Positions 17,701 to 26,643 are shown, numbered from the stretch's first letter. The stretch: 64,000 bases of DNA from Streptomyces sp. NBC_01268 (GCF_036240795.1 NZ_CP108454.1:434001-498000), one strand, 5' to 3'. The notes: generated by a model not told the origin, from the sequence alone. Program-made: numbers and translations.

Positions 17701-18720
17701 GTCCGCACCGGACCCGCCCCGCACGCCCGCACCGGACCCACCCGGCGCGCTCGTGCGGGATCCCCCCTGTACGTCCGCACCGGGCACCACGGCGCCACCG
17801 TCCGCGTCGGCCGCGCCGCCCGTCTCGGCGGGCAGGAGGAGCGCGGGCGCGTGGAAGGCGCCGATCACGGCTGCCACCCGGCGCCCGTCCGCCGCCGCGG
17901 TGGCGATCACCTGCCGCATCCGCTCCTCCCGCGCCAGGTCGGTGGCGGGCACAGGGGCGTCGGCACGCAGGGCCCAGCCCACGCCGAGCGCGGCGCGGCG
18001 CACCGCGTCCGGGGAGCACCCCGGGGCCAGCACCTCGACCACGCGGTCCCACAGGTCGTCGCCGTCGCGGCCGGTTCCGGCGGCGGCGAGCGCTCGGGCG
18101 TAGGAGTGCCGCCCCTGCTCCGCACGCTCGCCTGGAGCGGCGTCGAGGGAATCCGCGGTCCCTTCGGTCCGCTCCGTAGCGTCTGCGTTCGCGTCTGCGC
18201 CCGCCTCCGTGTCCGCCTCCGTGTCCGCCTCCGCCGGCCCGCCGGCCCACGTGGGCGCGGCGCCGTCCGGTCGTACGGCCCCGGCCCCGGCCTCGGCCTC
18301 GCCCCCGGTCCCGTCCCCGGTCCCGTCGTGCGGGCCCGCCGGCCCTGCGGCCTCCGCCGACCAGCCAGGATGGCCGAGGGGAAGGTCGCAGCACAGCACC
18401 TCCACCCCGCGGCGCCTCGCCCAGCGGATCGCGGCGAGTTCCGGCGAGAAGTCGGCGAACGGGTAGAACGACAGCGCACCGTCCTCCCCCGTCGTACCGG
18501 CCAGGGCGACCGGGGCGACGGTCTCGGGGTCCGCCAGGTGTTCCAGCCAGGGCTGGAAGTCGGCCGGCAGCTCGACGCAGACCACCTCGGCCCGCGCCTG
18601 CTCCAGCAGGGTGGGGACGACCGCGGCGAGTGCCGGACTGTGGTGACGCACGCCCAGCAGGTACGGCGCGTGCGACGCGGCCAGCGCGTCCACGGCCGCG
18701 CGGGGATCGACGGTCGTCAA
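14737..18720 (-). CDS. DUF5682 family protein with C-terminal VWA domain
   Basis: 1327 aa from TTG at 18720, which overlaps the MoxR stop codon as TTGA. The N-terminus (YLLGVRHHSPALAA, then CVELPADFQPW) matches DUF5682, a family related to the TIKI/ChaN fold. A middle part of about 250 residues is low complexity (GGSGADVRGGSG-like units, ADTEADTEAGADANAD) and probably disordered. Long helical repeats follow. The last 200 residues are a VWA domain with an intact metal-ion-dependent adhesion site: DVSGSM, a Thr in GGGTHIA and Asp in VVSDFEEG. VWA proteins of this kind are partners of MoxR AAA+ ATPases, which remodel them or their targets. The biochemical role is unknown. Confidence 0.85.
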   Translation of the reverse strand: MTTVDPRAAVDALAASHAPYLLGVRHHSPALAAVVPTLLEQARAEVVCVELPADFQPWLEHLADPETVAPVALAGTTGEDGALSFYPFADFSPELAAIRWARRRGVEVLCCDLPLGHPGWSAEAAGPAGPHDGTGDGTGGEAEAGAGAVRPDGAAPTWAGGPAEADTEADTEAGADANADATERTEGTADSLDAAPGERAEQGRHSYARALAAAGTGRDGDDLWDRVVEVLAPGCSPDAVRRAALGVGWALRADAPVPATDLAREERMRQVIATAAADGRRVAAVIGAFHAPALLLPAETGGAADADGGAVVPGADVQGGSRTSAPGGSGAGVRGGSGADVPDGSLTSAPHGSRTDAGGSGGAAGSTGEGGTAGRMGSGGGDGTAVTSLVPYSFDLLDSRSGYPAGIRDPLWQQAVLTAAGDPQRIREAAADALTGLCREMRRAGHTAGTGEAAETLRLACDLAALRGLPAPGRGELLEAVTTVLGQGEPLGRGRALARALEAVLVGTSRGRISPHAPRSGLGPAVEAELTDLRLPRPDDADRRDLRLDPLRSPLDGRREVLLQRLLVIGASYGEPLAVASTGDGTALGTKWRAAWTPSVPARLDLAGVRGVTAAQAAAGTLAATARREAAEGGPTPDQILTGLAAAARCDLPELVEARLHEASTLLPDTADLPQLLQALDLVEGLRRGHYPGTEPAARAAAGALTEELLEAAVRSLPGLAGSDSVADAGALVALADRTAARHLGLRLDRALAELAADGSPLMQGAAPAVRVLLDLDDAAGLGERTAGWIDGATAPDTRRALTKRLAGLLTAAGPLLQASPDALTPLMDRVDELADQEFLDRLPALRGGFDTLTPAARDRLLTTVTERLGDRLDLSLDAPPELLALWAAADAAGSAALKALGLSGTDAADGPRSGLAADPTAPPAPTPGTAAGTVTGAGGTGAAGTPSPGDAGRRLGRADRWRLLLGRHKERLTGDARRYAHALDELYGRGRGEGAQDLDGGATGQGGGQDPSFPTAREWAQELEALFGADVREEVLAEAADAGRTDVLAQLDPAAVRPSVELLASVLSLAGGMPEAQLARLRPLVKRLVDELARELATRLRPTLSGLATPRPTRRPGGRLDLPRTLRANLAHTRRAEDGRLVVVPERPVFSTRASKEADWRLILVVDVSGSMEASVIWSALTAAVLGGVPTLSTHFLAFSTQVIDLTDRVEDPLSLLLEVRVGGGTHIAAGLAHARSLITVPSRTLVVVVSDFEEGPPLGGLLGEVRALASSGAHLLGCAALDDTGAPRYSVSVARQLVAAGMPVAALSPLALARWVGDRLRGEPR

Positions 18721-19871
18721 CGCAGGCTCCCGCGCAGGTCCCAGAGCCGGCGCCACATCGCCGAGCCGTTCTCGGCACGACGGCGCACCGGGCCGTCCCA
18801 GTACCCCAGCAGTCGTGCGTGGTCGGCCGGATCGTCCTTGCGGACCACGCCCAGCAGGTGGCCCGGCAGCAGGTCCAGTACGTCGCCGCCGGGCAGGTAG
18901 GCCGCCGCGACACCCAGCGACGCCGCCACCTGCACGGCTTCGGCGGTGGACATGACCGTGCCCGGCCGCTCCACGTCCCAGCCCTCGGTGGAGCGGCCGG
19001 AACGCAGGTCGCGGAAGACGGTGACGAGGGCGTCGAGGACGGCGTCGTCGACGGCGAAGGCCGCGCCCGCCCGCCGCACGGCGGCGACGGCCTGGTGGCG
19101 GATGAGGACCGCCTCCGCGTCGGCGTCGGCGATCGGGTCCACGGTCTCGAAGTTGAAGCGGCGCTTGAGCGCGGCCGACATCTCGGAGACGCCCCGGTCC
19201 CGCAGGTTGGCGGTCGCGATGACGGTGAAGCCGGGCGCGGCGCGGACGACCGCGTCCTCGGTGGCGGTCAGTTCGGGCACGCTGATCCGGCGGTCGGACA
19301 GGATGGAGACGAGGGCGTCCTGGACCTCGGGCAGGCAGCGGGTGATCTCCTCCACCCGCACCACCCGTCCGGTCCGCATGGCGGCGAGGACGGGTGAGTC
19401 CACCAGTGCCTGCGGGGTGGGGCCCTGGGCGAGCAGCAGGGCGTAGTTCCAGCCGTAGCGGAACGCGTCCTCGGTGGTGCCCGCGGTGCCCTGCACGGTC
19501 AGGGCGCTGCTGCCGCTGACGGCGGCGGCGAGCAGCTCCGACAGCATCGACTTGGCCGTTCCGGGCTCGCCGGTGAGCAGCAGTCCGCGCTCTCCGGCGA
19601 GGGTGACCACACAGCGTTCGACCAGGGCGCGTTCGCCGACGAACTTCGGGGCGATCGTCAGCTTCGACGGCAGGTCCGCGTGGCGCTCGGGCAGGGACAG
19701 GGCCACGCCGTCGCTGCCGCAGACGAACGTGACGACGGCGCGCGGGGTGAGCGCCCAGCCAGGCGGACGCGGGCCGGGGTCCTGGGCGGCGAGGAAGGCG
19801 AGCTCGGCGGCGTGGCGTTCTTCGGCCGGCCGGCCCTGCCGGACGGGGGCGGTCTGTTCGGTGTCGGTCAT
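18717..19871 (-). CDS. MoxR-family AAA+ ATPase
   Basis: 384 aa. Walker A is GEPGTAKS (residues 101-108), Walker B VVRVEEITRC near 170, then sensor I in IATANLRDRG and a polar/Arg element ALKRRFNFET. The truncated-helix layout and GEPGTAKS loop are typical of MoxR proteins, which act as chaperones with VWA-domain partners. The next gene overlaps the stop by TTGA, so the ATPase and VWA protein are made together. A strong hairpin lies 73 bases upstream of the start, suggesting that this gene begins its own transcription unit. Confidence 0.9.
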   Translation of the reverse strand: MTDTEQTAPVRQGRPAEERHAAELAFLAAQDPGPRPPGWALTPRAVVTFVCGSDGVALSLPERHADLPSKLTIAPKFVGERALVERCVVTLAGERGLLLTGEPGTAKSMLSELLAAAVSGSSALTVQGTAGTTEDAFRYGWNYALLLAQGPTPQALVDSPVLAAMRTGRVVRVEEITRCLPEVQDALVSILSDRRISVPELTATEDAVVRAAPGFTVIATANLRDRGVSEMSAALKRRFNFETVDPIADADAEAVLIRHQAVAAVRRAGAAFAVDDAVLDALVTVFRDLRSGRSTEGWDVERPGTVMSTAEAVQVAASLGVAAAYLPGGDVLDLLPGHLLGVVRKDDPADHARLLGYWDGPVRRRAENGSAMWRRLWDLRGSLR

Positions 19872-19944
19872 TCGGGATCCTTCTTCACGGTTCGGAACGC
19901 GCGCACGAGGGGCGGGACGGGGGTCGTGGTCGGTGGGCGGGGGC

Positions 19945-19979
19945 CGGCGCGGCGCACCCGGGGCGGGTGCGCCGCGCCG
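19945..19979 (-). terminator. Perfect 15-bp hairpin splitting the MoxR cluster
   Basis: CGGCGCGGCGCACCC and its exact reverse complement flank a five-base loop (GGGGC). It lies 34 bases after the stop codon of the 1637-aa gene and before the MoxR start. It should terminate or attenuate transcription between the DUF4132 pair and the MoxR-VWA-SWIM trio. Confidence 0.75.
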
Positions 19980-20013
19980 TGCTGACGAGGGGGCGGCGGT
20001 CAGGGGCGGTGCC

Positions 20014-23000
20014 TCAGCGCCGCCTCCTCGTCCGCCGGACCTTCAGCTCCTCGAAGCGGGGGACGTCGCCGTCGAGGATCCGCCGCCATGCGCGGGCGAA
20101 CAGCTCCGCGGCCGGTTCGGTGGGCACCAGGGCGCCCAGGAGCGGCCGGGTGCCGGTGGCCACCCCGTACAGTGGCAGCTTCCACTGCTCGACCGGCAGC
20201 ACGGGCGCCGACTGCTCCGTCCAGGCGCCCGGCAGGAACAGCGAGCGTCCCGCCCGGGCCCGTACCGCCGTCACCACCAGGTCCGTGTCCGCCAGTTCGG
20301 CCCGCGCCGCCTTGAGACGGGCGGGCTTCCACCCCGTCCACCGCGCGGTGTTGCGGTCCGTCGGGTCGGGCATGGCCAGCAGCATCAGATACAGCGTCGC
20401 CGCGTCGGTGCCCAGCGCGCGGGCCCCGGCGACCTCGGCGACCAGCTCGGGCACCGAACGCGACGGATCCTGCGGCCACCACAGGCCTTCGTCGTCCGCC
20501 TCGCCGGCCGCGGGCGCGCCCGGGTCGGCCAGCAGCCGTGCGAACGCCGGGTCGTGCACGCGCCGCAGGGCCGTCTCGACTCCTGTCGGCCGCTGGTCGT
20601 CGCCGCGCAGCGCCACCAGATACGGGTCGGAGCCGGTGGAGTCCAGCAGCGCGGGCCGTACGGCGGGCCGCGGCTGGTTGTCCTGCGTGGCCATGAGCAC
20701 CGCGCCGTACCGCTCGTGGTCCGGTGCCGTCTCCGTCGGAGCGCCCGCCACCTTCCGGAAGTCCGAGAGGCTCGTGTAGTGACCGGCGGAGAGCAGCAGT
20801 TCGGGTGCGGCGAGCCGCTGCCGTACGGCGGTCAGGGCGCTGGGCAGCGCCGCCCGCACCGGATCGCCCGCGGGCAGCCGGTGGGCCAGCCAGGCCGTCA
20901 GGCTCATCGAGCCGGTGAGCACCGCCGAGGTGAACGGCGCCTCGGCCGGGGTCGCCGTGGCCGGGTGGTCGCCCTCGATGCGCCACGGCACGTCGACGCC
21001 GAGCTCCGAGGAGGACTCCGGGTCGAGCAGGGCGGGGAGCGCCTGGTGCACGGGCCAGCCGGTGCGGGCTCCGCGCGCGGCCTCCGCCGCGAGCCAGTCG
21101 GGCACCTGCCGGCGGCGTCCCACCTTCTCGTTCCACACGACGGCCGCCGACGCCACGTCGGGGCCTTCGCTCCACAGCCGGGCCGGGTCCTCGGGCAGGA
21201 GCGCGGCGAGCACCGCCCGGCGCACCTCGACCGGGAGCGCGCGCAGTTCGTCGCGTGCGTGTCCCGCCTCGGCGACCTTCAGACCGAGCGTCTTGCGCAG
21301 CTCCGTCGGCAGGAAGTTGCTCTCCCAGCTGTCCACGTCGGGCATGCCCACGAGAACGATCCGGGCGAGCGCTCCGGACACGCCCGTGAGGCGGCTGAAC
21401 TCGTCGGCGGCCGCCGGCAGGAACGGCGCCTCCGCGTGTGTCCGCGCCTCCCGGAGGAAGTCCGCGAGCCACGCGGCGCCGCGCACCCGGTCGCCGACCG
21501 GCGCGTCACGGCGCACCGTGTAGGGGCCGGGCACCTCGAACCGCCCGCTCGGGTCGTGGAGCAGCGCACCGAACTCCCGTCCGTCGGTGACGCTCTCGGT
21601 GTGCTCGGTGATGCCGAGCGCCGCGCCACCGCCCAGGGGCAGCACGCTGCGGTGGGAGACGTTGCGGCCCTGCCCGTCCGGAGTGTGCAGGTGGGGCGGC
21701 GTCAGGTGCACCAGGACCCGGCGCCAGTGACCGGCCGACGCCGCCGTCGAGGCCAGTCCCAGCGCGTCGAGCTGGTCGAGGACGCCGAGCAGGGCGGCCC
21801 GGTGTGCGGGGTCGCTGCCGGGCGCGACGGCCCGGTAGGCGATCGCTGCGGGCTCGTCCACGAGGGAGTCGAAGGGCAGCCCGGAGTACGGCAGCGACGG
21901 CACGTCGAAGTGCAGCCGTCCCGGCGGCGCCTCGACGGCGGTATCCGCCCGTACGGACGCCAGCGTCTCCAGGAAGCGGTGGGTCACGTCGCTGTCCGCG
22001 CCGTGGCGGTGGTAGCCGGTGCCGACGATGCCGTACAGGGCCCTGCCGATCAGCTGGTCGCTGGGTCCCGGGACGCGGGCCTCCGCGGGCTCGGCCGCCG
22101 GGTCCAGCCGGGCGGCCACGTCGTCCAGGGCCTTCTGCTGCCGCACCGCGAAGCGCAGCACCTTCACGACGCCGGCGATCAGCTCGGGCGACGAGAGCCG
22201 CGGCAGCGCGGCGCTCACCAGCTCGGGCAGGTCGGCCGCCCGCTCCGCCACCACGGCAGCCTTCAGGAGGACGCCGGCCGACTCCGCGTCGGCGCCCCGC
22301 AGCGCCGCCGACCCCTGCGGGTCACGGGCGCGCAGCATGTACAGGTACGGCATCGGCGGCAGGGCCTTCCCCGCCGTTCCGTACAGCTCGTCGCGGTGGT
22401 CGCACCCGGCCGTGGTCGTGACGACGCCGTCGGGGTCGCTGAGCGACAGCTCGCGCCACTGCCGGGTCAGCGCCCGCGGCCGGTCGTCGCCGGGGAAGGT
22501 CAGCGCGGCGACCGGCCTGTCGGCGCCCTTCGGCAGCGTGACGGCCCGTCCGGTGGTGTCCTCCGCGTGGTGGCCGCCGTCCGGCAGGCGCACGACGCGC
22601 CAGCCGAGGAGTCCGTCCGCGGAACGCCCCTGAGCCGAGCCCTCCACCGCAGGTGCGGGGCGCAGCCAGGACAAGTCGGCGGACAACTCGGCGCCGGGGG
22701 CGTGCCGCAGCAGCGCGTCGGCGAGGAAGCCGGGCTGCGAGCGACGGCCGTACGCGCCGCCCACGGGGTCGTACTCGAGCCAGCCGCCCCGGTCCTCCCC
22801 GTCACCGCTCTGCCACACCCAGTACGACGTGCCGTCGGACAGCATCGGGCGCTCCGGCGGCAGCTGCGTGTCGCCGCGGTGCAGGACGCCGCCGCCGGTG
22901 GTGCGTCCGCCGCCGGGCAGCTGGAGGCTGGGATGCTGCGAGCGCATGGTCCAGTAGTCGGTGCCGGCGAGGTCGAACACGGTGTCGGGCGCGGTGTGCC

Positions 23001-24927
23001 AGTAGCCCCGCGGCTCGCGGTTGCCGTAGGTGCTCCAGAACACCAGCAGCGCACCGTCCACGTAGTGGAAGCCCGTCCGCCACACGGAGGCGGACGGCAT
23101 CCGCAGATCGTGCACGAGCACGGTGGAGTCGGCGTCGATGACGCGTGCCTGCGTCGCGTTGGCGACGATCAGGTACGGCCAGGCCTCGGAGACGGTGAGG
23201 CCCTCGGTGCTGTGCCGCCCGGGCGCCAGTTCCGTGAGCGCCTCCTCCCAGGCCGGCCAGCTCAGCTCCTCCCACAGGCCGCCGCGCAGGGTGCGTGCCA
23301 CGGTCGCGCCGAGGTCGGCGCCGGCCGCGGCCGCTACCTCCCGCGGCGCGAGCGAGAGCGCCTCGGAGGGCAGCCAGGAGAGCCTCTCGATGGCGGCCGG
23401 CAGTCCGGGCAGCCCGGCGGCCACCGAGGATTCGGCCACCTCCCGCATCCACTCGGTGAGCATCGGGCGCCCACCGGTCGAGGCGGCGAGCCGTCGCATC
23501 ACGTCCGTACCGGAGGTCGCGCCGTTGTAGCTGTCCGCCCCGCGCCGGAAGGCGGGACGGAAACGCGGGTCCGCCGCCAGCGCGACCAGGTCCCGCGGCT
23601 CCTCGCCGCGCGCCCAGTCCGACAGGTTCAGGGCGTCGCCCCGCCGGTTGCGGGCCTCCTTCTCCTCGGGGTCGGCGACCGCGACCTCCAGCGAGAGCAG
23701 GAGGTCCAGCAGGTTCACGTCCTCGACGCCGATCCGCAGGAACCGCCGGCCCTCGGGCCGGGCTGCCAGGTCGGCACGCAGCCGGCCGCCCGTACGCGCC
23801 ACCAGCTCCAGCAGTGCCGGGGGCGTGGGGCGCGTCCCCCAACCGCGGTGCCGGGCGCCGTGGAAGCGCTCCAGCCAGCCCGCCGCGCCGTCGGAGCACC
23901 GCTCCTCCGGCGGCAGGTCCGCGTCCACGAGACCCGCGTCGGCCCCCGAGTCCGCCAGGATCCCCAGCCACAGGTCGGTCATGTCCCCGTTGTCCCCGGG
24001 CGGGGTCATCGTCAGCAGCGCGCCCCGCACGGACGGGACCCGCCGGGCCAGCGCGACCAGCGCGCCGCGGTGCGACTTCCACCAGCCGGCCGCGGCCCGC
24101 AGCGTCGCGGGCAGTGGCAGGAGTTCGGCGAGGTGGTCCTGCTCCGCCTCGTCCGCCGACAGGGCCGCGGCGCGCGCCAGCCGCTTCAGCTCCACCGCGG
24201 CCTGGGCCGACGGCGCGAGCCCGCCGGCCGTCCGGCGCACGCACAACCGCCGGAACCGCTCGTACGCCTCGGCGGGCGCGAGCCGCGCCGACAGCTCCTT
24301 GCCGTACCCGGCGAGCACCTTGACCGGCAGGGCGCCGGCCAGGGCGAACTCCAGGAACACGGCGTCGAGCCGGTCCTCGTCGACCGTCAGCCCGTGCTGC
24401 GCCTCGCTCGTACGGGCGCGGCCGAACAACTGACCGGCGTACGTGGTGTTCTCGACGCCGAGGAAGACCCGCGCGGCCTGCTCGTAGAAGACGGGGAGGA
24501 AGTGCGGCACGGCCGAGGCGAGCCGCCCGGCCAGCTCGTGGCAGGCGTCCAGGGCGGCCTTGGGCTTGGTCCTGGCCTGCCGCGCCAGCCGGTCCAGCTC
24601 CGGCACGACCGCCAGGGCGTGGTGTCCGTCCTCCGGGTGGTGCACCAGCACCCACTCGGGGAAGCCGAGCTCCTGGCGCCGCCCGAGACCGACCACGGCC
24701 GGCTCGCCCTCGGGCTCGAGTCCGAGGAAGCCGGCGGCGAGATCCTCGGCGGGGCCGAGTTCGGCCGCGGCCAGCCGCACCACGACCCGGTCGTCTCCCC
24801 ACACCGCGTGGCGGTAGGCCCGTGCGGTCAGCTCGACCGCCGAGGGGCCCGCGTCCCGTGCGTCGGCCGGGAGCACCGCTCCTGCCGCGAGCAGCTTCCT
24901 GTTGTCGTTCGCATCCGTGCCGCTCAC
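20014..24927 (-). CDS. Very large protein of unknown function (1637 aa) in the MoxR-VWA cluster
   Basis: GTG at 24927 overlaps the DUF4132 stop codon as GTGA. The protein has no signal peptide and no clear membrane helix. The first 600 residues are helical and Leu/Ala-rich, with an early segment GFPEWVLVHHPEDGHHALAVVPELDRL. The middle has beta-rich parts with many Trp and Gly, such as GLTVSEAWPYLIVANATQARVID and YVDGALLVFWSTYGNREPRGYWHT, which could form a propeller-like or jelly-roll domain. The C-terminal 500 residues are again helical and end in a basic tail (KVRRTRRRR). I do not recognise a named domain and saw no nucleotide-binding or protease motif. Its coupling to a DUF4132 protein points to one complex. 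Size alone suggests a scaffold or target-binding subunit; that is inference. Confidence 0.8.
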   Translation of the reverse strand: MSGTDANDNRKLLAAGAVLPADARDAGPSAVELTARAYRHAVWGDDRVVVRLAAAELGPAEDLAAGFLGLEPEGEPAVVGLGRRQELGFPEWVLVHHPEDGHHALAVVPELDRLARQARTKPKAALDACHELAGRLASAVPHFLPVFYEQAARVFLGVENTTYAGQLFGRARTSEAQHGLTVDEDRLDAVFLEFALAGALPVKVLAGYGKELSARLAPAEAYERFRRLCVRRTAGGLAPSAQAAVELKRLARAAALSADEAEQDHLAELLPLPATLRAAAGWWKSHRGALVALARRVPSVRGALLTMTPPGDNGDMTDLWLGILADSGADAGLVDADLPPEERCSDGAAGWLERFHGARHRGWGTRPTPPALLELVARTGGRLRADLAARPEGRRFLRIGVEDVNLLDLLLSLEVAVADPEEKEARNRRGDALNLSDWARGEEPRDLVALAADPRFRPAFRRGADSYNGATSGTDVMRRLAASTGGRPMLTEWMREVAESSVAAGLPGLPAAIERLSWLPSEALSLAPREVAAAAGADLGATVARTLRGGLWEELSWPAWEEALTELAPGRHSTEGLTVSEAWPYLIVANATQARVIDADSTVLVHDLRMPSASVWRTGFHYVDGALLVFWSTYGNREPRGYWHTAPDTVFDLAGTDYWTMRSQHPSLQLPGGGRTTGGGVLHRGDTQLPPERPMLSDGTSYWVWQSGDGEDRGGWLEYDPVGGAYGRRSQPGFLADALLRHAPGAELSADLSWLRPAPAVEGSAQGRSADGLLGWRVVRLPDGGHHAEDTTGRAVTLPKGADRPVAALTFPGDDRPRALTRQWRELSLSDPDGVVTTTAGCDHRDELYGTAGKALPPMPYLYMLRARDPQGSAALRGADAESAGVLLKAAVVAERAADLPELVSAALPRLSSPELIAGVVKVLRFAVRQQKALDDVAARLDPAAEPAEARVPGPSDQLIGRALYGIVGTGYHRHGADSDVTHRFLETLASVRADTAVEAPPGRLHFDVPSLPYSGLPFDSLVDEPAAIAYRAVAPGSDPAHRAALLGVLDQLDALGLASTAASAGHWRRVLVHLTPPHLHTPDGQGRNVSHRSVLPLGGGAALGITEHTESVTDGREFGALLHDPSGRFEVPGPYTVRRDAPVGDRVRGAAWLADFLREARTHAEAPFLPAAADEFSRLTGVSGALARIVLVGMPDVDSWESNFLPTELRKTLGLKVAEAGHARDELRALPVEVRRAVLAALLPEDPARLWSEGPDVASAAVVWNEKVGRRRQVPDWLAAEAARGARTGWPVHQALPALLDPESSSELGVDVPWRIEGDHPATATPAEAPFTSAVLTGSMSLTAWLAHRLPAGDPVRAALPSALTAVRQRLAAPELLLSAGHYTSLSDFRKVAGAPTETAPDHERYGAVLMATQDNQPRPAVRPALLDSTGSDPYLVALRGDDQRPTGVETALRRVHDPAFARLLADPGAPAAGEADDEGLWWPQDPSRSVPELVAEVAGARALGTDAATLYLMLLAMPDPTDRNTARWTGWKPARLKAARAELADTDLVVTAVRARAGRSLFLPGAWTEQSAPVLPVEQWKLPLYGVATGTRPLLGALVPTEPAAELFARAWRRILDGDVPRFEELKVRRTRRRR

Positions 24928-25790
24928 GCGTCCCCACCCTCTTCGATCGTGCGGCCGGCGTAGAGCGCGGCAGCCATGCGCATCCCCTCGGACCAGGCCA
25001 CCGGCCCGACCTCGCCCAGCCGCACCGCGCGGCCGTCCTCGTCGTGCCAGCTCAGCCCGCCGGTCTCCGACTCCCCGTCCCAGTACGGCTCGCCGATCCA
25101 CACCGACGCCTCCGTGCTGCGGCCCCCGTCGCGCACCTTGCAGGTGGCGTAGCCGCCGGACACCCGGTAGCCGAGGCCCGTGGCGCGCGCGGCGAGACCG
25201 AACCGCGAGGCGAACTTGCCGCCCGCGTAGTCCCGTACCTCCGTCGCGGTCTCCGGTCGCCCGGCGCCCGCGCCGTCCGGCTTCGCCCAGGTGGCCCGGT
25301 GGATCTGCTCCACCTTCTGGGTGATGCCGAGGTCGGCCGCGAAGTCCCGTACGTCGTCCAGGTCCGGGAGGAGCACGGGGTGAGGAAGCGTCACCGTGCG
25401 CGGCGACAGCCGCACGGTCTCGCCGTCGAGGTCGACGACCTTGAGCTCCCCGTCGGCGGTGACGTCCCGCAGGAAGCCGACCTCGTCCGGGTCGTCGCCC
25501 ACGACGGCCATGTCCCGCAGCGCCGCCTGCCATGCCTCGTCCGGCCACACCCGCGCGATCAGCTCGGTCGGAACCGGGAGCGACGACACCATCCACGCGT
25601 CCACCTGCGCCACGCAGGAGACGGCGTGCCGGTCCAGCCACTCGGCGAGCTGCCGCAGCCGGTCGGCCTCGGAACTGTCGCGCAACGCCTTCGGCAGTGT
25701 CTTCAACTGCCGCCCCCCGACGCGCCGTGCGACCACACGCCCGTCCTCGAGGGTGATCTCGTACCCCTCACCCGCTGCCAGCCACGCCAT
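24924..25790 (-). CDS. DUF4132-domain protein
   Basis: 288 aa, ATG at 25790. The central segment TVTLPHPVLLPDLDDVRDFAADLGITQKVEQIHR followed by ATW is the C-terminal signature of DUF4132, known from the E. coli MolR-like proteins, whose activity is not established. The N-terminal part (MAWLAAGEGYEITLEDGRVVARR, then LPKALRDSSEADRLRQLAEWLDRH) is the usual lead-in. It is the first gene of the minus-strand cluster and overlaps the 1637-aa gene by GTGA. DUF4132 proteins are often found beside MoxR/VWA genes. The promoter should lie in the 192 bases between this start and the divergent VOC gene. Confidence 0.8.
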   Translation of the reverse strand: MAWLAAGEGYEITLEDGRVVARRVGGRQLKTLPKALRDSSEADRLRQLAEWLDRHAVSCVAQVDAWMVSSLPVPTELIARVWPDEAWQAALRDMAVVGDDPDEVGFLRDVTADGELKVVDLDGETVRLSPRTVTLPHPVLLPDLDDVRDFAADLGITQKVEQIHRATWAKPDGAGAGRPETATEVRDYAGGKFASRFGLAARATGLGYRVSGGYATCKVRDGGRSTEASVWIGEPYWDGESETGGLSWHDEDGRAVRLGEVGPVAWSEGMRMAAALYAGRTIEEGGDA

Positions 25791-25982
25791 CAGCCGTGCC
25801 CCTCCGCCTGTCCGTCGGTTGTGTCAGCGCAGCCCGAAAGAGGGGGCGCGAAGCCCCTGAACTGCGGTATGTGGGGAGACTAACGAGGGGCACTGACAAC
25901 GCATCGGGCGCACACCCCTCATCGGTCGGCGCGGATCACGACCCCCTCGCGTGGAGGGGACGCGAGCGGGCACACGCAGGCT

Positions 25983-26387
25983 ATGACTGTCTCCAAGACC
26001 GGCGTCCTCGTCCTCGACAGCACCGATCCCGAACCCCTCGCCCGTTTCTACGCCGCGCTGCTCGACGCCACCGTCGAGCCGGGTGGTGACGGCGACCTGT
26101 TGTTGCTCTCCGGAAGCACCGGCATCGTCCTGGGCATCCACCGCGACGTGGGTCACGCGCCGCCGAGTTGGCCCCGGCCGGACGACTCCCAGCAGTCCCA
26201 CCTGTGGATCGTCGTGGCGCCCGACGCGCTCGACGAGGCCGAGCGCGAGGCGGTCTCCCTGGGGGCCCGCCCGCTGACCGCGGAACAGAACGGCACCCGG
26301 ACGGACCGGCGCACGGATGTGCGGCGGTTCATGGATCCGGCCGGGCACACGTTCGTGCTGGCCCCCGCGCGCGGTGTCTCACCGTGA
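25983..26387 (+). CDS. VOC (glyoxalase/bleomycin-resistance fold) family protein
   Basis: 134 aa with the two-module betaalphabetabetabeta pattern. The opening is TGVLVLDSTDPEPLARFYAALLDATVEPGGDGD, a middle strand is HLWIVVAPDALDEAEREAVSLGARP, and the end is DVRRFMDPAGHTFVLAP. The Pro-Ala-Gly-His near the end is typical of VOC proteins. Substrate cannot be read from sequence. A terminator hairpin follows 12 bases after the stop codon. Confidence 0.85.
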   Translation: MTVSKTGVLVLDSTDPEPLARFYAALLDATVEPGGDGDLLLLSGSTGIVLGIHRDVGHAPPSWPRPDDSQQSHLWIVVAPDALDEAEREAVSLGARPLTAEQNGTRTDRRTDVRRFMDPAGHTFVLAPARGVSP

Positions 26388-26399
26388 CGGCGGAGGGGC

Positions 26400-26434
26400 G
26401 GCCGCCCTCCTCCTGGGCGTTGAGGAGGGCGGCC
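26400..26434 (+). terminator. Perfect 13-bp hairpin after the VOC gene
   Basis: GGCCGCCCTCCTC and its exact reverse complement flank a nine-base loop, starting 12 bases after the VOC stop. Nearby at 26490-26540 are short repeats of CGCATCC/GGATGCG type with no clear role. Confidence 0.75.
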
Positions 26435-26643
26435 CCCACGCAGCGCCTGCTGTGACCCTCCGGGCCGCGGACCGGTCGCTGCCCGGTACCTCCATCGACG
26501 CATCCGTCGATGCGTCCGTCGGCGCATCCATCGGCGCATCCGGACGTGACGTTCTCCCTGGCCGCGTACCGCTGCCGCACCGCGGGGGTGCCGGGCGTGG
26601 AGGGGGGTGCCGTGGTGCATGATGTGCACCGGAGGGGATTTGA

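Noticed and set aside
19474..24963. Plus-strand open frame of 1829 codons
   Set aside because: Antisense to the 1637-aa gene, which has proper codon bias, a coupled start and plausible protein sequence.
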